Source: Bacillota bacterium
GTDB lineage: Bacteria; Bacillota; UBA5301
Length of the DNA: 64,000 bases
Reading direction: 5' to 3'
Assembly (NCBI GenBank): GCA_017656135.1
Contig: JACDOJ010000001.1
Coordinates: 1-64,000 of the forward strand
The position numbers and the translations under genes are program-made. Positions 9,079 to 17,792 of the stretch are shown piece by piece. Below the pieces are notes generated by a model, which was given only the letters and a program-made list of their open reading frames with translations, was not told the DNA's origin and searched no databases. Each line of letters starts with the position of its first letter. The first letter of the stretch is position 1.

Positions 9079-9901
9079 AGAAAGTGCTCACTTCAATCCC
9101 CTGCTTTTGAGCACTGGCCAAAGCCGCCGGTGCCGGCTGGACGATGGCATTGATCCCGGCCGTAACTGCGTAGCTGTCCACCTCTTGACGGTAGCCCCCG
9201 CCCGGGCGCATGCAGCCCAAGGTCAGCCAAAGCTGGGGGTAATCCTCACGGATCCTGGCCAGAAAGGCCGCCACTTCCTCAGGGGCCGGTGGGGATTTGC
9301 CGGCCCAACAGGTCCCTCTGGTCGGCCGGAAGATAAGAAAGACTATTTCGCTGAAACCCGCTTCCACCAATAGCCGGACGGCGTGGGTTTCTGAAGCCAA
9401 CCTGGTTTCAGAAAGGCCCAGACAGATGTGGGGAACCACTCGGCCGTATCTCTGCAAAAGCTTGAGGGACGCTAAATACTGATGGACGGAGTAAGGGAGC
9501 CCATAGACCTCGGCCAGGGTGGCCTCATCCCCGACGAAATCACAGGAAAAAACGGTGGCAACCTCAGCCAGGCGCTGGGCAACAGTCTCATCAGCCACAT
9601 AACCGGTGTGCAGGTTTAACCTGTAGCTTTTAGCAAGCTGTCTTAATTCCTTAAGGTGCGAGGCCAAAGGCACTTCTCCGCCTGGATTACAGGCCCCGCT
9701 CACCAAAAGGCTCTGCCACCGGGGCCGTCTTGCGGCGCCGGCAACCACCTCTGAAAGGGGTTTCATCCCTTTGAGGTAGTGACCGCCGCAGTGGGCGCAA
9801 TTCAAGGGGCAGTTCACCCCGGTGACCCGGACCGCTCCGGTCCTAACCGGCAAAACGGCGATGATCCGAGGAGACTGATCTTGTTCTTTCTCACCAAACA
9901 T
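9038..9901 (-). CDS. radical SAM protein, candidate other half of two-component lipoyl synthase (LipS1/LipS2 type)
   Basis: CX3CX2C motif CPLNCAHC; LTLGCMRPGGGYRQEVDSYAVTAGINAIVQPAPAAL; directly downstream of gcvPB. Confidence 0.75.
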   Translation of the reverse strand: MFGEKEQDQSPRIIAVLPVRTGAVRVTGVNCPLNCAHCGGHYLKGMKPLSEVVAGAARRPRWQSLLVSGACNPGGEVPLASHLKELRQLAKSYRLNLHTGYVADETVAQRLAEVATVFSCDFVGDEATLAEVYGLPYSVHQYLASLKLLQRYGRVVPHICLGLSETRLASETHAVRLLVEAGFSEIVFLIFRPTRGTCWAGKSPPAPEEVAAFLARIREDYPQLWLTLGCMRPGGGYRQEVDSYAVTAGINAIVQPAPAALASAQKQGIEVSTFFECCSFWGGLDAD

Positions 9902-9905
9902 CGAG

Positions 9906-11384
9906 CTAAGCCCCTCTACCCTGCCACTTTAGATTGGGATGGCGGGCAGCAGCGGCTTCATCCAGGCGCCGGACAGGCAGATTGCGGGGGGCCTGTTTCA
10001 GTACCTCCGGATTTTCCTGAGCCTCCCGGGCGATCTGGGCCATGATTGTGATGAACTGATCCATGGTTTCCTTGCTTTCAGTCTCGGTAGGCTCGATCAT
10101 CAAGGCCTCTTCGACGATGAGGGGGAAGTAGATAGTGGGGGCGTGAACCCCGAAATCTAGGAGCCGTTTGGCCATATCCAGGGTCTTCACCCCATGGGCC
10201 TTCTGCCGGGAGCCGGAGATGACGAACTCGTGCATGCACCGGCGCCGGTAGGGCAGATCAAAGTAGTCCTGTAATTTGGCCAGGAGATAGTTGGCGTTTA
10301 ACACGGCGTTCTCAGCCACAGCCCGCAGGCCTGATGATCCCATCTGCCGGATGTAGGCGTAGGCCTTGAGGGCCACCAGAAAATTGCCGCAGTAGCCTTT
10401 GACCTTGCCGATGCTTTTGGGATGGTCGTAGTCCAGGTGGTACACTTCGCCGTCATACTGAACCCTAGGTACCGGCAGGTACGGGATGAGATCGGCCTTG
10501 ACTCCCACCGGGCCGGAACCAGGGCCTCCTCCGCCGTGGGGAGCGGCAAAGGTCTTGTGCAGGTTCAAGTGGACCACATCGAAACCCATGTCCCCAGGCC
10601 GGGTGATGCCCAGGATGGCGTTGGCGTTGGCCCCGTCGTAGTAGAGTAGCCCGCCGGCAGCATGGATAATATCGGCAATCTCCAGGATATTCTCCTCAAA
10701 AAGCCCTAAGGTGTTAGGGTTGGTCAGCATCAACCCGGCTGTGCGCTCACTGACCACTGTCTTAAGAGCGGCTACATCCACGTTGCCCCGCTCATCCGAA
10801 GGAACCTCCACCACCTTGAACCCGCACATGGCGGCGCTGGCCGGGTTGGTTCCATGGGCGGAATCAGGGACGATGATCTCCTGTTTTTGGTCTGACTGTC
10901 CCCGGTCCCGGTGGTAAGCCTTGATGAGCATCAGACCGGTCAATTCTCCGTGGGCTCCGGCAGCCGGTTGCAGAGTGAAGGCATCCATGCCCATCAACTC
11001 AGAGAGGTAGTTCTGCAGCTCGTAGATGACCCGCAGGGCACCTTGAACGGTGCCCTCCGGTTGATAAGGATGGAGGCCGGTGAACCCGTCCAAAGCGGCG
11101 ATATCCTCATTGATCTTCGGGTTGTACTTCATGGTACAAGATCCCAGAGGATAAAAGCCGCTGTCCACCCCATGGTTTCGCTCTGAAAGCCGGGTGAAAT
11201 GGCGGACCACATCCACCTCACTAACTTCAGGGAGCTCCGGTTTACGGGTGCGGAGAAGGTCTTCAGGCAAGACTTCGGCTACCTCTACAGCAGGCACATC
11301 CAATGGGGGCAGGGAGAAACCGGTCCGCCCCGGGACGCTTTCTTCAAAAATCAGTTTGACTTCCCTTGGCCCGTCAATCCTCAT
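9906..11384 (-). CDS. gcvPB: glycine dehydrogenase (decarboxylating) subunit 2
   Basis: [20 protein letters not shown]..., [28 protein letters not shown]-lysine region. Confidence 0.97.
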   Translation of the reverse strand: MRIDGPREVKLIFEESVPGRTGFSLPPLDVPAVEVAEVLPEDLLRTRKPELPEVSEVDVVRHFTRLSERNHGVDSGFYPLGSCTMKYNPKINEDIAALDGFTGLHPYQPEGTVQGALRVIYELQNYLSELMGMDAFTLQPAAGAHGELTGLMLIKAYHRDRGQSDQKQEIIVPDSAHGTNPASAAMCGFKVVEVPSDERGNVDVAALKTVVSERTAGLMLTNPNTLGLFEENILEIADIIHAAGGLLYYDGANANAILGITRPGDMGFDVVHLNLHKTFAAPHGGGGPGSGPVGVKADLIPYLPVPRVQYDGEVYHLDYDHPKSIGKVKGYCGNFLVALKAYAYIRQMGSSGLRAVAENAVLNANYLLAKLQDYFDLPYRRRCMHEFVISGSRQKAHGVKTLDMAKRLLDFGVHAPTIYFPLIVEEALMIEPTETESKETMDQFITIMAQIAREAQENPEVLKQAPRNLPVRRLDEAAAARHPNLKWQGRGA

Positions 11385-12730
11385 AACAATCCCCCCAATA
11401 CCTGGACAAGATAATCCATCTCTTCCTTGGTCCGCTGCTCAGTGACGCAAAAGAGCATCAGATCAGAGAGCTGGGGATAAAATCTTCCTAAAGGTAGCCC
11501 CCCAATGAGCCCATATTCGGCGAGGCGCTGGAAGATTTCTTCCGGATCCCCTTGGACCCTGACGGTGAACTCGTGAAAGAAAGGACCGGGCAGCCCGGGA
11601 GAAATCCCCTCCACCGTGAGCAGCTGCCGGTAGAGATAGTGGGCCTTGGCCAGAGAACTCTCTGCCACCTGCCTGAGCCCCTCAGGGCCCATTACGGAAA
11701 GATACACCGTGGCCGCCAAAGCATTCAGGGCCTGGTTAGAGCAGATATTGGAGGTGGCCTTCTGCCGCCTAATGTGCTGCTCCCTAGCTTGCAAGGTCAG
11801 CACATACCCCTGGTGGCCTTCGCTGTCCACGGTGGCCCCAACTATCCGGCCGGGCATCCGGCGCACGTACTTTTCTTTAGCAGCCAGATAACCCAGGTGG
11901 GGTCCGCCAAAGGCCATGGGGTTTCCCAGGGCCTGGCCTTCGCCGCAGGCGATGTCCGCTCCCAGCTCCCCGGGGGGTTTCAACAGACCAAGAGCAATAG
12001 GATTGGCCACCACAATGAACAAGGCGCCTTGGGCGTGGGCCTTCTGGACCAGTTCTCTGGGGTCCTCAATCTGACCGAAGAAGTTGGGGTACTGGACCAC
12101 TACCGCAGCGGTCTTATCGTCCACTAAATCTCTGAGAGTAGAGATACAAGACCCCTCTTCAGCGAGGTCAGCCAGGACGCATTCGAGGTCTAAGAGGTCC
12201 CAGTAGGTCTCAAGGACCCGGCGGTACTCAGGGTTCAGGCTCGCCGGGACCACCACTTTCTCCCGCCGGGTGATCCCCACAGCCATCAAAGCCGCCTCCA
12301 CTAAAGCGGTAGCACCGTCATAGAGAGAAGCGTTGGTGACATCCAGGCCGGTGAGGTTACAGATCATGGTCTGGTACTCGTAGATGGCCTGGAGGGTCCC
12401 TTGGCTGATCTCAGCCTGGTAGGGGGTATAGGCGGTGTAGAACTCGGAACGGCCCAAAATGTGCCTGACCACACTGGGAATATAGTGATCATAGGTGCCG
12501 GCACCAAGAAAGACCGCTGCTTCCGAGGCGTTCAGGTTTTTTTTAGCCAACGCTTTCAGTTCTTTGAACACCACCGGTTCAGAGCGAGGGGTCGGCAGGT
12601 CCAGCTCTTTTTGTAAGCGGATTTCTTCCGGAATGTCGGAAAAGAGCTCGTCGATGCTGCCGGCCCCGATGGCCTTCAGCATCTCCTGCCTCTCTTGTTC
12701 AGTGTTTGGGATGTAGTGCATCGCTTTCAC
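11381..12730 (-). CDS. gcvPA: glycine dehydrogenase (decarboxylating) subunit 1
   Basis: [19 protein letters not shown]..., [41 protein letters not shown]. Confidence 0.97.
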   Translation of the reverse strand: MKAMHYIPNTEQERQEMLKAIGAGSIDELFSDIPEEIRLQKELDLPTPRSEPVVFKELKALAKKNLNASEAAVFLGAGTYDHYIPSVVRHILGRSEFYTAYTPYQAEISQGTLQAIYEYQTMICNLTGLDVTNASLYDGATALVEAALMAVGITRREKVVVPASLNPEYRRVLETYWDLLDLECVLADLAEEGSCISTLRDLVDDKTAAVVVQYPNFFGQIEDPRELVQKAHAQGALFIVVANPIALGLLKPPGELGADIACGEGQALGNPMAFGGPHLGYLAAKEKYVRRMPGRIVGATVDSEGHQGYVLTLQAREQHIRRQKATSNICSNQALNALAATVYLSVMGPEGLRQVAESSLAKAHYLYRQLLTVEGISPGLPGPFFHEFTVRVQGDPEEIFQRLAEYGLIGGLPLGRFYPQLSDLMLFCVTEQRTKEEMDYLVQVLGGLL

Positions 12731-13113
12731 TCCCCATCGATAAAAGCCTCATACTCCTCGGCCGTCATTAACTGGTCGACCTCAGAGGGATCCAGCATTT
12801 CGATGACGGCAATCCAGGCGTCATTGTAGGGATCCTCGTTGATGAGCTCCGGGTTATCCTGCAGGGTTTCGTTAACCTCCACCACCGTTCCGCTGACCGG
12901 AGCATAGATGTCAGAGACGGCTTTCACCGATTCCACTACCGCGAAATCATTGCCTTTCACGACTTCCTGGCCGATGTCGGGCAGATCCACAAAAACCACA
13001 TCCCCTAACTCTTTCTGGGCGTGGTCGGTGATGCCGACGATGGCCCGCTTGCCGCTGACTCTCACCCACTCATGTTCTTTGGTGTACCTCAAATCAGAAG
13101 GGATCATTTTCAA
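12727..13113 (-). CDS. gcvH: glycine cleavage system H protein
   Basis: RYTKEHEWVRVSGKRAIVGITDHAQKELGDVVFVDLPDIG; lipoyl-lysine motif VESVKAVSDIYAP. Confidence 0.98.
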   Translation of the reverse strand: MKMIPSDLRYTKEHEWVRVSGKRAIVGITDHAQKELGDVVFVDLPDIGQEVVKGNDFAVVESVKAVSDIYAPVSGTVVEVNETLQDNPELINEDPYNDAWIAVIEMLDPSEVDQLMTAEEYEAFIDGE

Positions 13114-13124
13114 TACCTCCTTGG

Positions 13125-14231
13125 TTATCTTTTATAGTAGGGTTTCACAAAAGGCAGGGGCACTACCTCAGCTTCCACTGCCTTGTTGCGAATGTTGATC
13201 CAGATGTGGTTGCCGGTTTGACCCTCACCGACAGAAACGTAACCGAGACCAATGTTCTCCTCTAAGGTCGGAGAGAAGGAACCGCTGGTCACAGCGCCAA
13301 TGACCTCTGAGTTCCGGTTTAGGATTTCGTAACCGTGGCGGGGCACACCCCGGCCGATCATCTTGAAACCCACTAGTCTGCGTTTGATGCCTTCTTCGGC
13401 CTGTTTCTGGAGAGCCGCCCGCCCGATGAAATCTCCTTTATCCAGCTTAACGGCGAAATTAAGACCTGCCTCCAGGGGAGTAGTTTCCACAGTCAACTCT
13501 TGGCCGTAGAGGGAGTAGGCCATCTCCAGGCGCAGGGTGTCCCTGGCCCCCAGTCCTACCGGAACCAGGCCAAGATCTGAACCTGCCTCCAAGAGCTTGT
13601 TCCAGACGGTTTCTGCCTCGGAAGCATCCAGGTACAATTCGAAACCCCGCTCTCCGGTATAGCCGGTGGCGGCAATCAAGGTGTCGATGCCGGAAACCCG
13701 GCCCTTTTGGAAGGTAAAGGGAGTGATACCGGCCACATCCACCGGAGTCACCTTGGCCAGGATTTCCTCGCTGTGCGGACCCTGGACCGCAATTAAAGCT
13801 GTATCATCGGTTGCGTTGATCAGCTCCACGCCGGCGGAAGGTAGGTGGCTTTGAAACCAATCCCAGTCTTTGTCAATGTTGGCGGCGTTCACCACCACCA
13901 GGAAGATCTCCTTATCCAGCCGGTAGAGGATGAGGTCATCCAGGACTCCCCCGTCCTCCCGGCACAATAGGTTGTATTGGGCTTTCCCCGGCTCCAATTT
14001 GGCCAGCTTGTTGGTAAGCAGCCGATTTAGATAGTCGTAGGCCCCTGGACCCTGGACATAAAACTCGCCCATGTGCGAGAGATCAAAGATTCCGGCCGCC
14101 TGCCGGACCGCTCGGTGCTCCTCTAAGATTCCTGAATACTGAACCGGCATCTCCCAACCGCCAAAGGGGATCATCTTGGCCCCTGCAGCTTGATGCAGGT
14201 GAAACAAAGGGGTACGTTTTAACTCAGACAC
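13125..14231 (-). CDS. gcvT: glycine cleavage system aminomethyltransferase T
   Basis: KRTPLFHLHQAAGAKMIPFGGWEMPVQYSGILEEHRAVRQAAGIFDLSHMGEF. Confidence 0.97.
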   Translation of the reverse strand: MSELKRTPLFHLHQAAGAKMIPFGGWEMPVQYSGILEEHRAVRQAAGIFDLSHMGEFYVQGPGAYDYLNRLLTNKLAKLEPGKAQYNLLCREDGGVLDDLILYRLDKEIFLVVVNAANIDKDWDWFQSHLPSAGVELINATDDTALIAVQGPHSEEILAKVTPVDVAGITPFTFQKGRVSGIDTLIAATGYTGERGFELYLDASEAETVWNKLLEAGSDLGLVPVGLGARDTLRLEMAYSLYGQELTVETTPLEAGLNFAVKLDKGDFIGRAALQKQAEEGIKRRLVGFKMIGRGVPRHGYEILNRNSEVIGAVTSGSFSPTLEENIGLGYVSVGEGQTGNHIWINIRNKAVEAEVVPLPFVKPYYKR

Positions 14232-14258
14232 AGTATTCCTCCTTTCAGAAAGCCTTTA

Positions 14259-14298
14259 GAAAAGAAAAACAGAGGAAGACATAGCGGCTCTCCTCTGT
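14259..14298 (-). terminator. intrinsic terminator, expression platform of the glycine riboswitch
   Basis: On - strand ACAGAGGA...TCCTCTGT followed by TTTTTCTTTT between aptamer 2 and gcvT. Confidence 0.75.
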
Positions 14299-14465
14299 CC
14301 TGGTGCCTGAGAGATACCCTGCCAATGGCAGGTTGCTCCTTCGGCGGGCTATTGCCCTCTCCAGAGTGCCGTCCTCTAGTAAGTCTTTTTGCCTGAGAGT
14401 TTCGTGATACTCGCCTAATACCACTTGCTCCTTCGGCGCCTCCGTAGAGGTCTCTCCTTACTAGA
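14281..14465 (-). ncRNA. tandem glycine riboswitch (two aptamers)
   Basis: On - strand two copies of the glycine-aptamer core: GAGAGACC...GGCGCCGAAGGAGCAA...AAACTCTCAGGCAAAAAGACTT and GGAGAGGGC...CCGCCGAAGGAGCAACC...TATCTCTCAGGCACCAGGACAGAGG; directly upstream of gcvT. Confidence 0.95.
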
Positions 14466-14626
14466 ATCACCCGGCGTATCTTATTTCATTATCCTCTGCA
14501 CTTATTTTATGTAGGCAGTGGTAATTCCTACTACCGGTGGGAAAACATTCGATGATAAGCAATTATTGCCTTCTATTTATATAATGAACCAAGATGGCTG
14601 TACTAGGTTTGTAAGGGGGTAATCTT

Positions 14627-14713
14627 GTGGAACGGCTGCTGCAGCTTTTGCTAAATCCGATTCTTAAAAAGATGAATAAGACCGTTATCCTGATCAAAAA
14701 GCGCAAACACTGA
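14627..14713 (+). CDS. possible 28-aa amphipathic/cationic small protein
   Basis: GTG start 6 nt after AAGGGGGT; VERLLQLLLNPILKKMNKTVILIKKRKH then TGA; too short for the ORF track. Confidence 0.3.
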   Translation: MERLLQLLLNPILKKMNKTVILIKKRKH

Positions 14714-14781
14714 CACTGAAAACAGGGAGAAACACTCATAACAACGAATCAGTGTTTATACATCTACATGAGGTGTAGCTA

Positions 14782-15342
14782 TTGATAGAATCGATTGCAC
14801 GTTGGACTCTGGAGTTGTTTCTCCCTCTTGGCGGCATCGGTTTATTTCTAGTTTCTTTCGCCGAATCCTCTTTCTTCCCGATTCCGCCGGAAGTGCTGCT
14901 CTTGCCGTTGAGCCTGGTTCACCCAAAAAAGGCTCTTCTTTACGGTTCGGTTGTAACGGTCGCTTCAGTGTTAGGCGGGATTTTCGGATATTACATCGGA
15001 AAGAAAGGCGGTCGGCCGCTGATATTGAAGATTACCACCCCGGCCAAACTGGCGCAGGTGGAAAAACTCTTCCGCCAGTATGAAGCCTGGGCCATTGGAT
15101 TTGCCGCCCTAACTCCACTGCCCTACAAGGTCTTCACTATCGGCGCAGGGATCTTTGAAATCGACCTACGCAAGTTCATTTTGGCTTCGTGTATTGGAAG
15201 AGGAGCTCGCTTCCTCACAGAAGGGCTCCTCATTAGTCTGTACGGACCGGAAATCGCCACCTTTATCCAGGGAAATTTTGAGCTGGTAACGATCGGCATC
15301 ATGTTCGTGGTCGGTCTGATTTTGATTATCTCCAAACGATAA
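14782..15342 (+). CDS. YqaA/DedA-family membrane protein
   Basis: SFAESSFFPIPPEVLLLPLSL...LGGIFGYYIGKKGG...FRQYEAWAIGFAALTPLPYKVFTIGAG; TTG start. Confidence 0.85.
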   Translation: MIESIARWTLELFLPLGGIGLFLVSFAESSFFPIPPEVLLLPLSLVHPKKALLYGSVVTVASVLGGIFGYYIGKKGGRPLILKITTPAKLAQVEKLFRQYEAWAIGFAALTPLPYKVFTIGAGIFEIDLRKFILASCIGRGARFLTEGLLISLYGPEIATFIQGNFELVTIGIMFVVGLILIISKR

Positions 15343-15354
15343 TCTTTAAAAGAC

Positions 15355-15384
15355 GGTACTGGGAGGTGAACTCCTCCCAGCACC
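15355..15384. terminator. hairpin between convergent genes, probable bidirectional terminator
   Basis: GGTACTGGGAGGTGAACTCCTCCCAGCACC between + YqaA-like stop and - nrdJ stop. Confidence 0.55.
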
Positions 15385-15413
15385 ATTAGTTTATTATAGG
15401 TTGGAACTATTTC

Positions 15414-17687
15414 TTACCCGCATTTGGAGTAACCACAAGCTATACAGGTAACACAGCCGCTCTCATGATTCAACTTGTAACCGCACTCCGGACAGATGGA
15501 TTCGACTTCGGCGCTAGCGGCTTCAGCTACCACCTTTTCTTTAGGCTTAAAGGGCAACTGAGGCTGGAATCCGCCGCCTAAAACCTCTTCCTGATACTTC
15601 TTCATGACCCGGGCGATAGCATCCGGACAGGACGTTACAGTGACCTCCTTTCGACGGATGCAGGCAGCACACCTGATGCCCCGAAGCTGTTCATAAATGG
15701 CTTCCACCGAGATCCCACACCGCAGTGCCAAAGAGATCAACCTGCTGGTGGCCTCGGACTGAGAGGGGCAACCTCCTTCTTTGCCGGTGTTGGTAAAAAC
15801 CTCACAGATCCCGTACTCATCAGAGTTGACACTGACATAGAGAGTCCCACAGCCGACCTTCTTCCGTTCGGTACAGCCCACAGTGACATCCGGCCTAGGC
15901 CGGGGAGTGATATTTGTGGGATACGTAGGCTTTTGGTCCTCTGCCGGTTCTTCCTCCTTAACCTTGGTACCGGCGGTGAGAACCTGGGCTTCCCGGCTGC
16001 CGTCTCGGTAAACGGTTACTCCTTTACAGCCTTGTTCATAGGCCAAAAGGTAAGCCCTGGCGACATCCTCCCTGGTGGCAGAGTTGGGGAAATTGATCGT
16101 CTTACTCACGGCATTATCAGTATGAGCCTGGAAAGCGGCCTGGATCCTGATGTGCCACTCAGGGTCGATGTCATGAGCGGTGACAAAAATCTTCCGGTAC
16201 TTCTCAGGCACAGCGTCAATATCTTTAACCGAGCCTGTTTCAGCCACCTTCTCCATCAACTGCTTGGAGTAGAAACCTTCTTTCTTGGCAATCTCTTCAA
16301 AGAGCGGGTTTACCTCAATGAGTTTTTCGTTATCCAGCACGTTACGGACGAAGGCCAGGGCAAAGAGAGGTTCAATGCCGCTGGAAGCACCGGCGATAAT
16401 GCTGATGGTGCCGGTAGGAGCAATGGTAGTAGTAGTGGCATTACGCACCCGTAGGCCCTCTTTGGTATCCCAAATACTGCCTTCGAAGTTGGGGAAAACT
16501 CCCCGCTCCACAGCCAACTCGGCGGAAACTGCCCGGGCAGACTTCTGAATAAAGCCCATCACTTTGTGAGCCAAATCCATGGCTTCTTCGGAGTCATATT
16601 TGACCCCCAGCTTAATCAGCATGTCGGCAAAACCCATGACACCTAAGCCAATCTTGCGGTTGCCCTGGACCATTTCCGTGATCCGTTCCAGAGGATACTT
16701 GCTAGCATCGATGACATTATCCAAGAACCGGACTGCAACCCGAACCACGTACTCCAGGCGGTCAAAATCAATCTCCGATCCTTCAGGTCCTTCCTTGACC
16801 ATTTTAGCCAAGTTGATAGAACCGAGATTGCAGGCCTCGTAGGGCAAAAGGGGCTGTTCACCGCATGGATTTGTGCTCTCAATTTCTCCTATGTGGGGAG
16901 TGGGGTTGTCACGGTTGATTTGGTCGATAAAGACGATGCCCGGTTCACCGTTTCGCCAGGCAGCATCGACAATCTTGTCAAAGACCTCCTGAGCGGAAAA
17001 TGTTTTGACAACCTCACCATTTCTGGGGTTTCTGAGGGGATATTCCTTTCCCTCTTTGAGAGCCTGCATGAATTCATCGGTGATGGCCACGGAGATGTTG
17101 AAGTTGGTCAGGTCATCATTGTTCTCCTTAGCGTTGATGAAGTCCAAAATATCAGGGTGGTCCACCCTCAGGATACCCATATTGGCACCGCGGCGAGTGC
17201 CGCCCTGTTTCACCGCATCGGTGGCAGCGTTAAATACCTTCATGAAGGAAATAGGGCCGCTGGCCACACCACCGGTGGAAAGCACCTCATCATTTTTGGG
17301 GCGCAGCCGGGAAAAACTGAAACCTGTCCCACCCCCGCTTTTGTGGATGAGGGCAGCGTGCTTGATGGAATCAAAGATAGACTCCATAGAGTCCTCCACC
17401 GGTAAAACAAAACAAGCCGCCAATTGCTGCAGTTCCCGGCCGGCGTTCATCAGAGTCGGTGAATTGGGGAGAAATTCTAAATTAGTCATAATCTCCAGGA
17501 ACTCGGCTTTAATCTTTTCCACCGTCTCCTGGTCCTTACCGTAAACATCCCGTTCTACAGAGGCGATGTTTTCCGCCACCCTGTTGAACATGTCATCGGG
17601 AGTCTCAACTACCTCGCCTGCCACTTTTTTTAGATATCTCTTCCTCAGTACATTGAGAGCATTTTCCGACAACTTGACTCCCATCAA
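15414..17687 (-). CDS. nrdJ: adenosylcobalamin-dependent (class II) ribonucleotide reductase
   Basis: LPNSPTLMNAGRELQQLAACFVLPVEDSMESIFDSIKHAALIHKSGGGTGFSFSRLRP; ESTNPCGEQPLLPYEACNLGSINL; Cys-rich C-terminus CPECGY...CVTCIACGYSKCG. Confidence 0.96.
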   Translation of the reverse strand: MMGVKLSENALNVLRKRYLKKVAGEVVETPDDMFNRVAENIASVERDVYGKDQETVEKIKAEFLEIMTNLEFLPNSPTLMNAGRELQQLAACFVLPVEDSMESIFDSIKHAALIHKSGGGTGFSFSRLRPKNDEVLSTGGVASGPISFMKVFNAATDAVKQGGTRRGANMGILRVDHPDILDFINAKENNDDLTNFNISVAITDEFMQALKEGKEYPLRNPRNGEVVKTFSAQEVFDKIVDAAWRNGEPGIVFIDQINRDNPTPHIGEIESTNPCGEQPLLPYEACNLGSINLAKMVKEGPEGSEIDFDRLEYVVRVAVRFLDNVIDASKYPLERITEMVQGNRKIGLGVMGFADMLIKLGVKYDSEEAMDLAHKVMGFIQKSARAVSAELAVERGVFPNFEGSIWDTKEGLRVRNATTTTIAPTGTISIIAGASSGIEPLFALAFVRNVLDNEKLIEVNPLFEEIAKKEGFYSKQLMEKVAETGSVKDIDAVPEKYRKIFVTAHDIDPEWHIRIQAAFQAHTDNAVSKTINFPNSATREDVARAYLLAYEQGCKGVTVYRDGSREAQVLTAGTKVKEEEPAEDQKPTYPTNITPRPRPDVTVGCTERKKVGCGTLYVSVNSDEYGICEVFTNTGKEGGCPSQSEATSRLISLALRCGISVEAIYEQLRGIRCAACIRRKEVTVTSCPDAIARVMKKYQEEVLGGGFQPQLPFKPKEKVVAEAASAEVESICPECGYKLNHESGCVTCIACGYSKCG

Positions 17688-17721
17688 AAATACCTCCTAA
17701 TAAAGAAAAAAATGACTAAAA

Positions 17722-17769
17722 CCACTATATATTGTAGGTAGTCCTCACTTATAATACTATAAGTTGTGT
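17722..17769. promoter_or_regulatory. paired NrdR-box-like operator
   Basis: CCACTATATATTGTAG (17722-17737) and ATACTATAAGTTGTGT (17754-17769), 32 bp start-to-start, upstream of nrdJ. Confidence 0.7.
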
Positions 17770-17792
17770 TTCTCTGCAATAGTGCGGTGGCC

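Noticed and set aside
11552-12127. 191-aa + ORF antisense to gcvPA
   Set aside because: Antisense shadow, no domain
14219-14470. 83-aa - strand ORF MILVRRDLYGGAEG...
   Set aside because: Lies fully over the tandem glycine riboswitch and terminator; structure explains the sequence, peptide shows no family pattern
17688-17792. Possible cobalamin riboswitch upstream of nrdJ
   Set aside because: Leader is too short and lacks a B12-box; the NrdR-box pair explains it better
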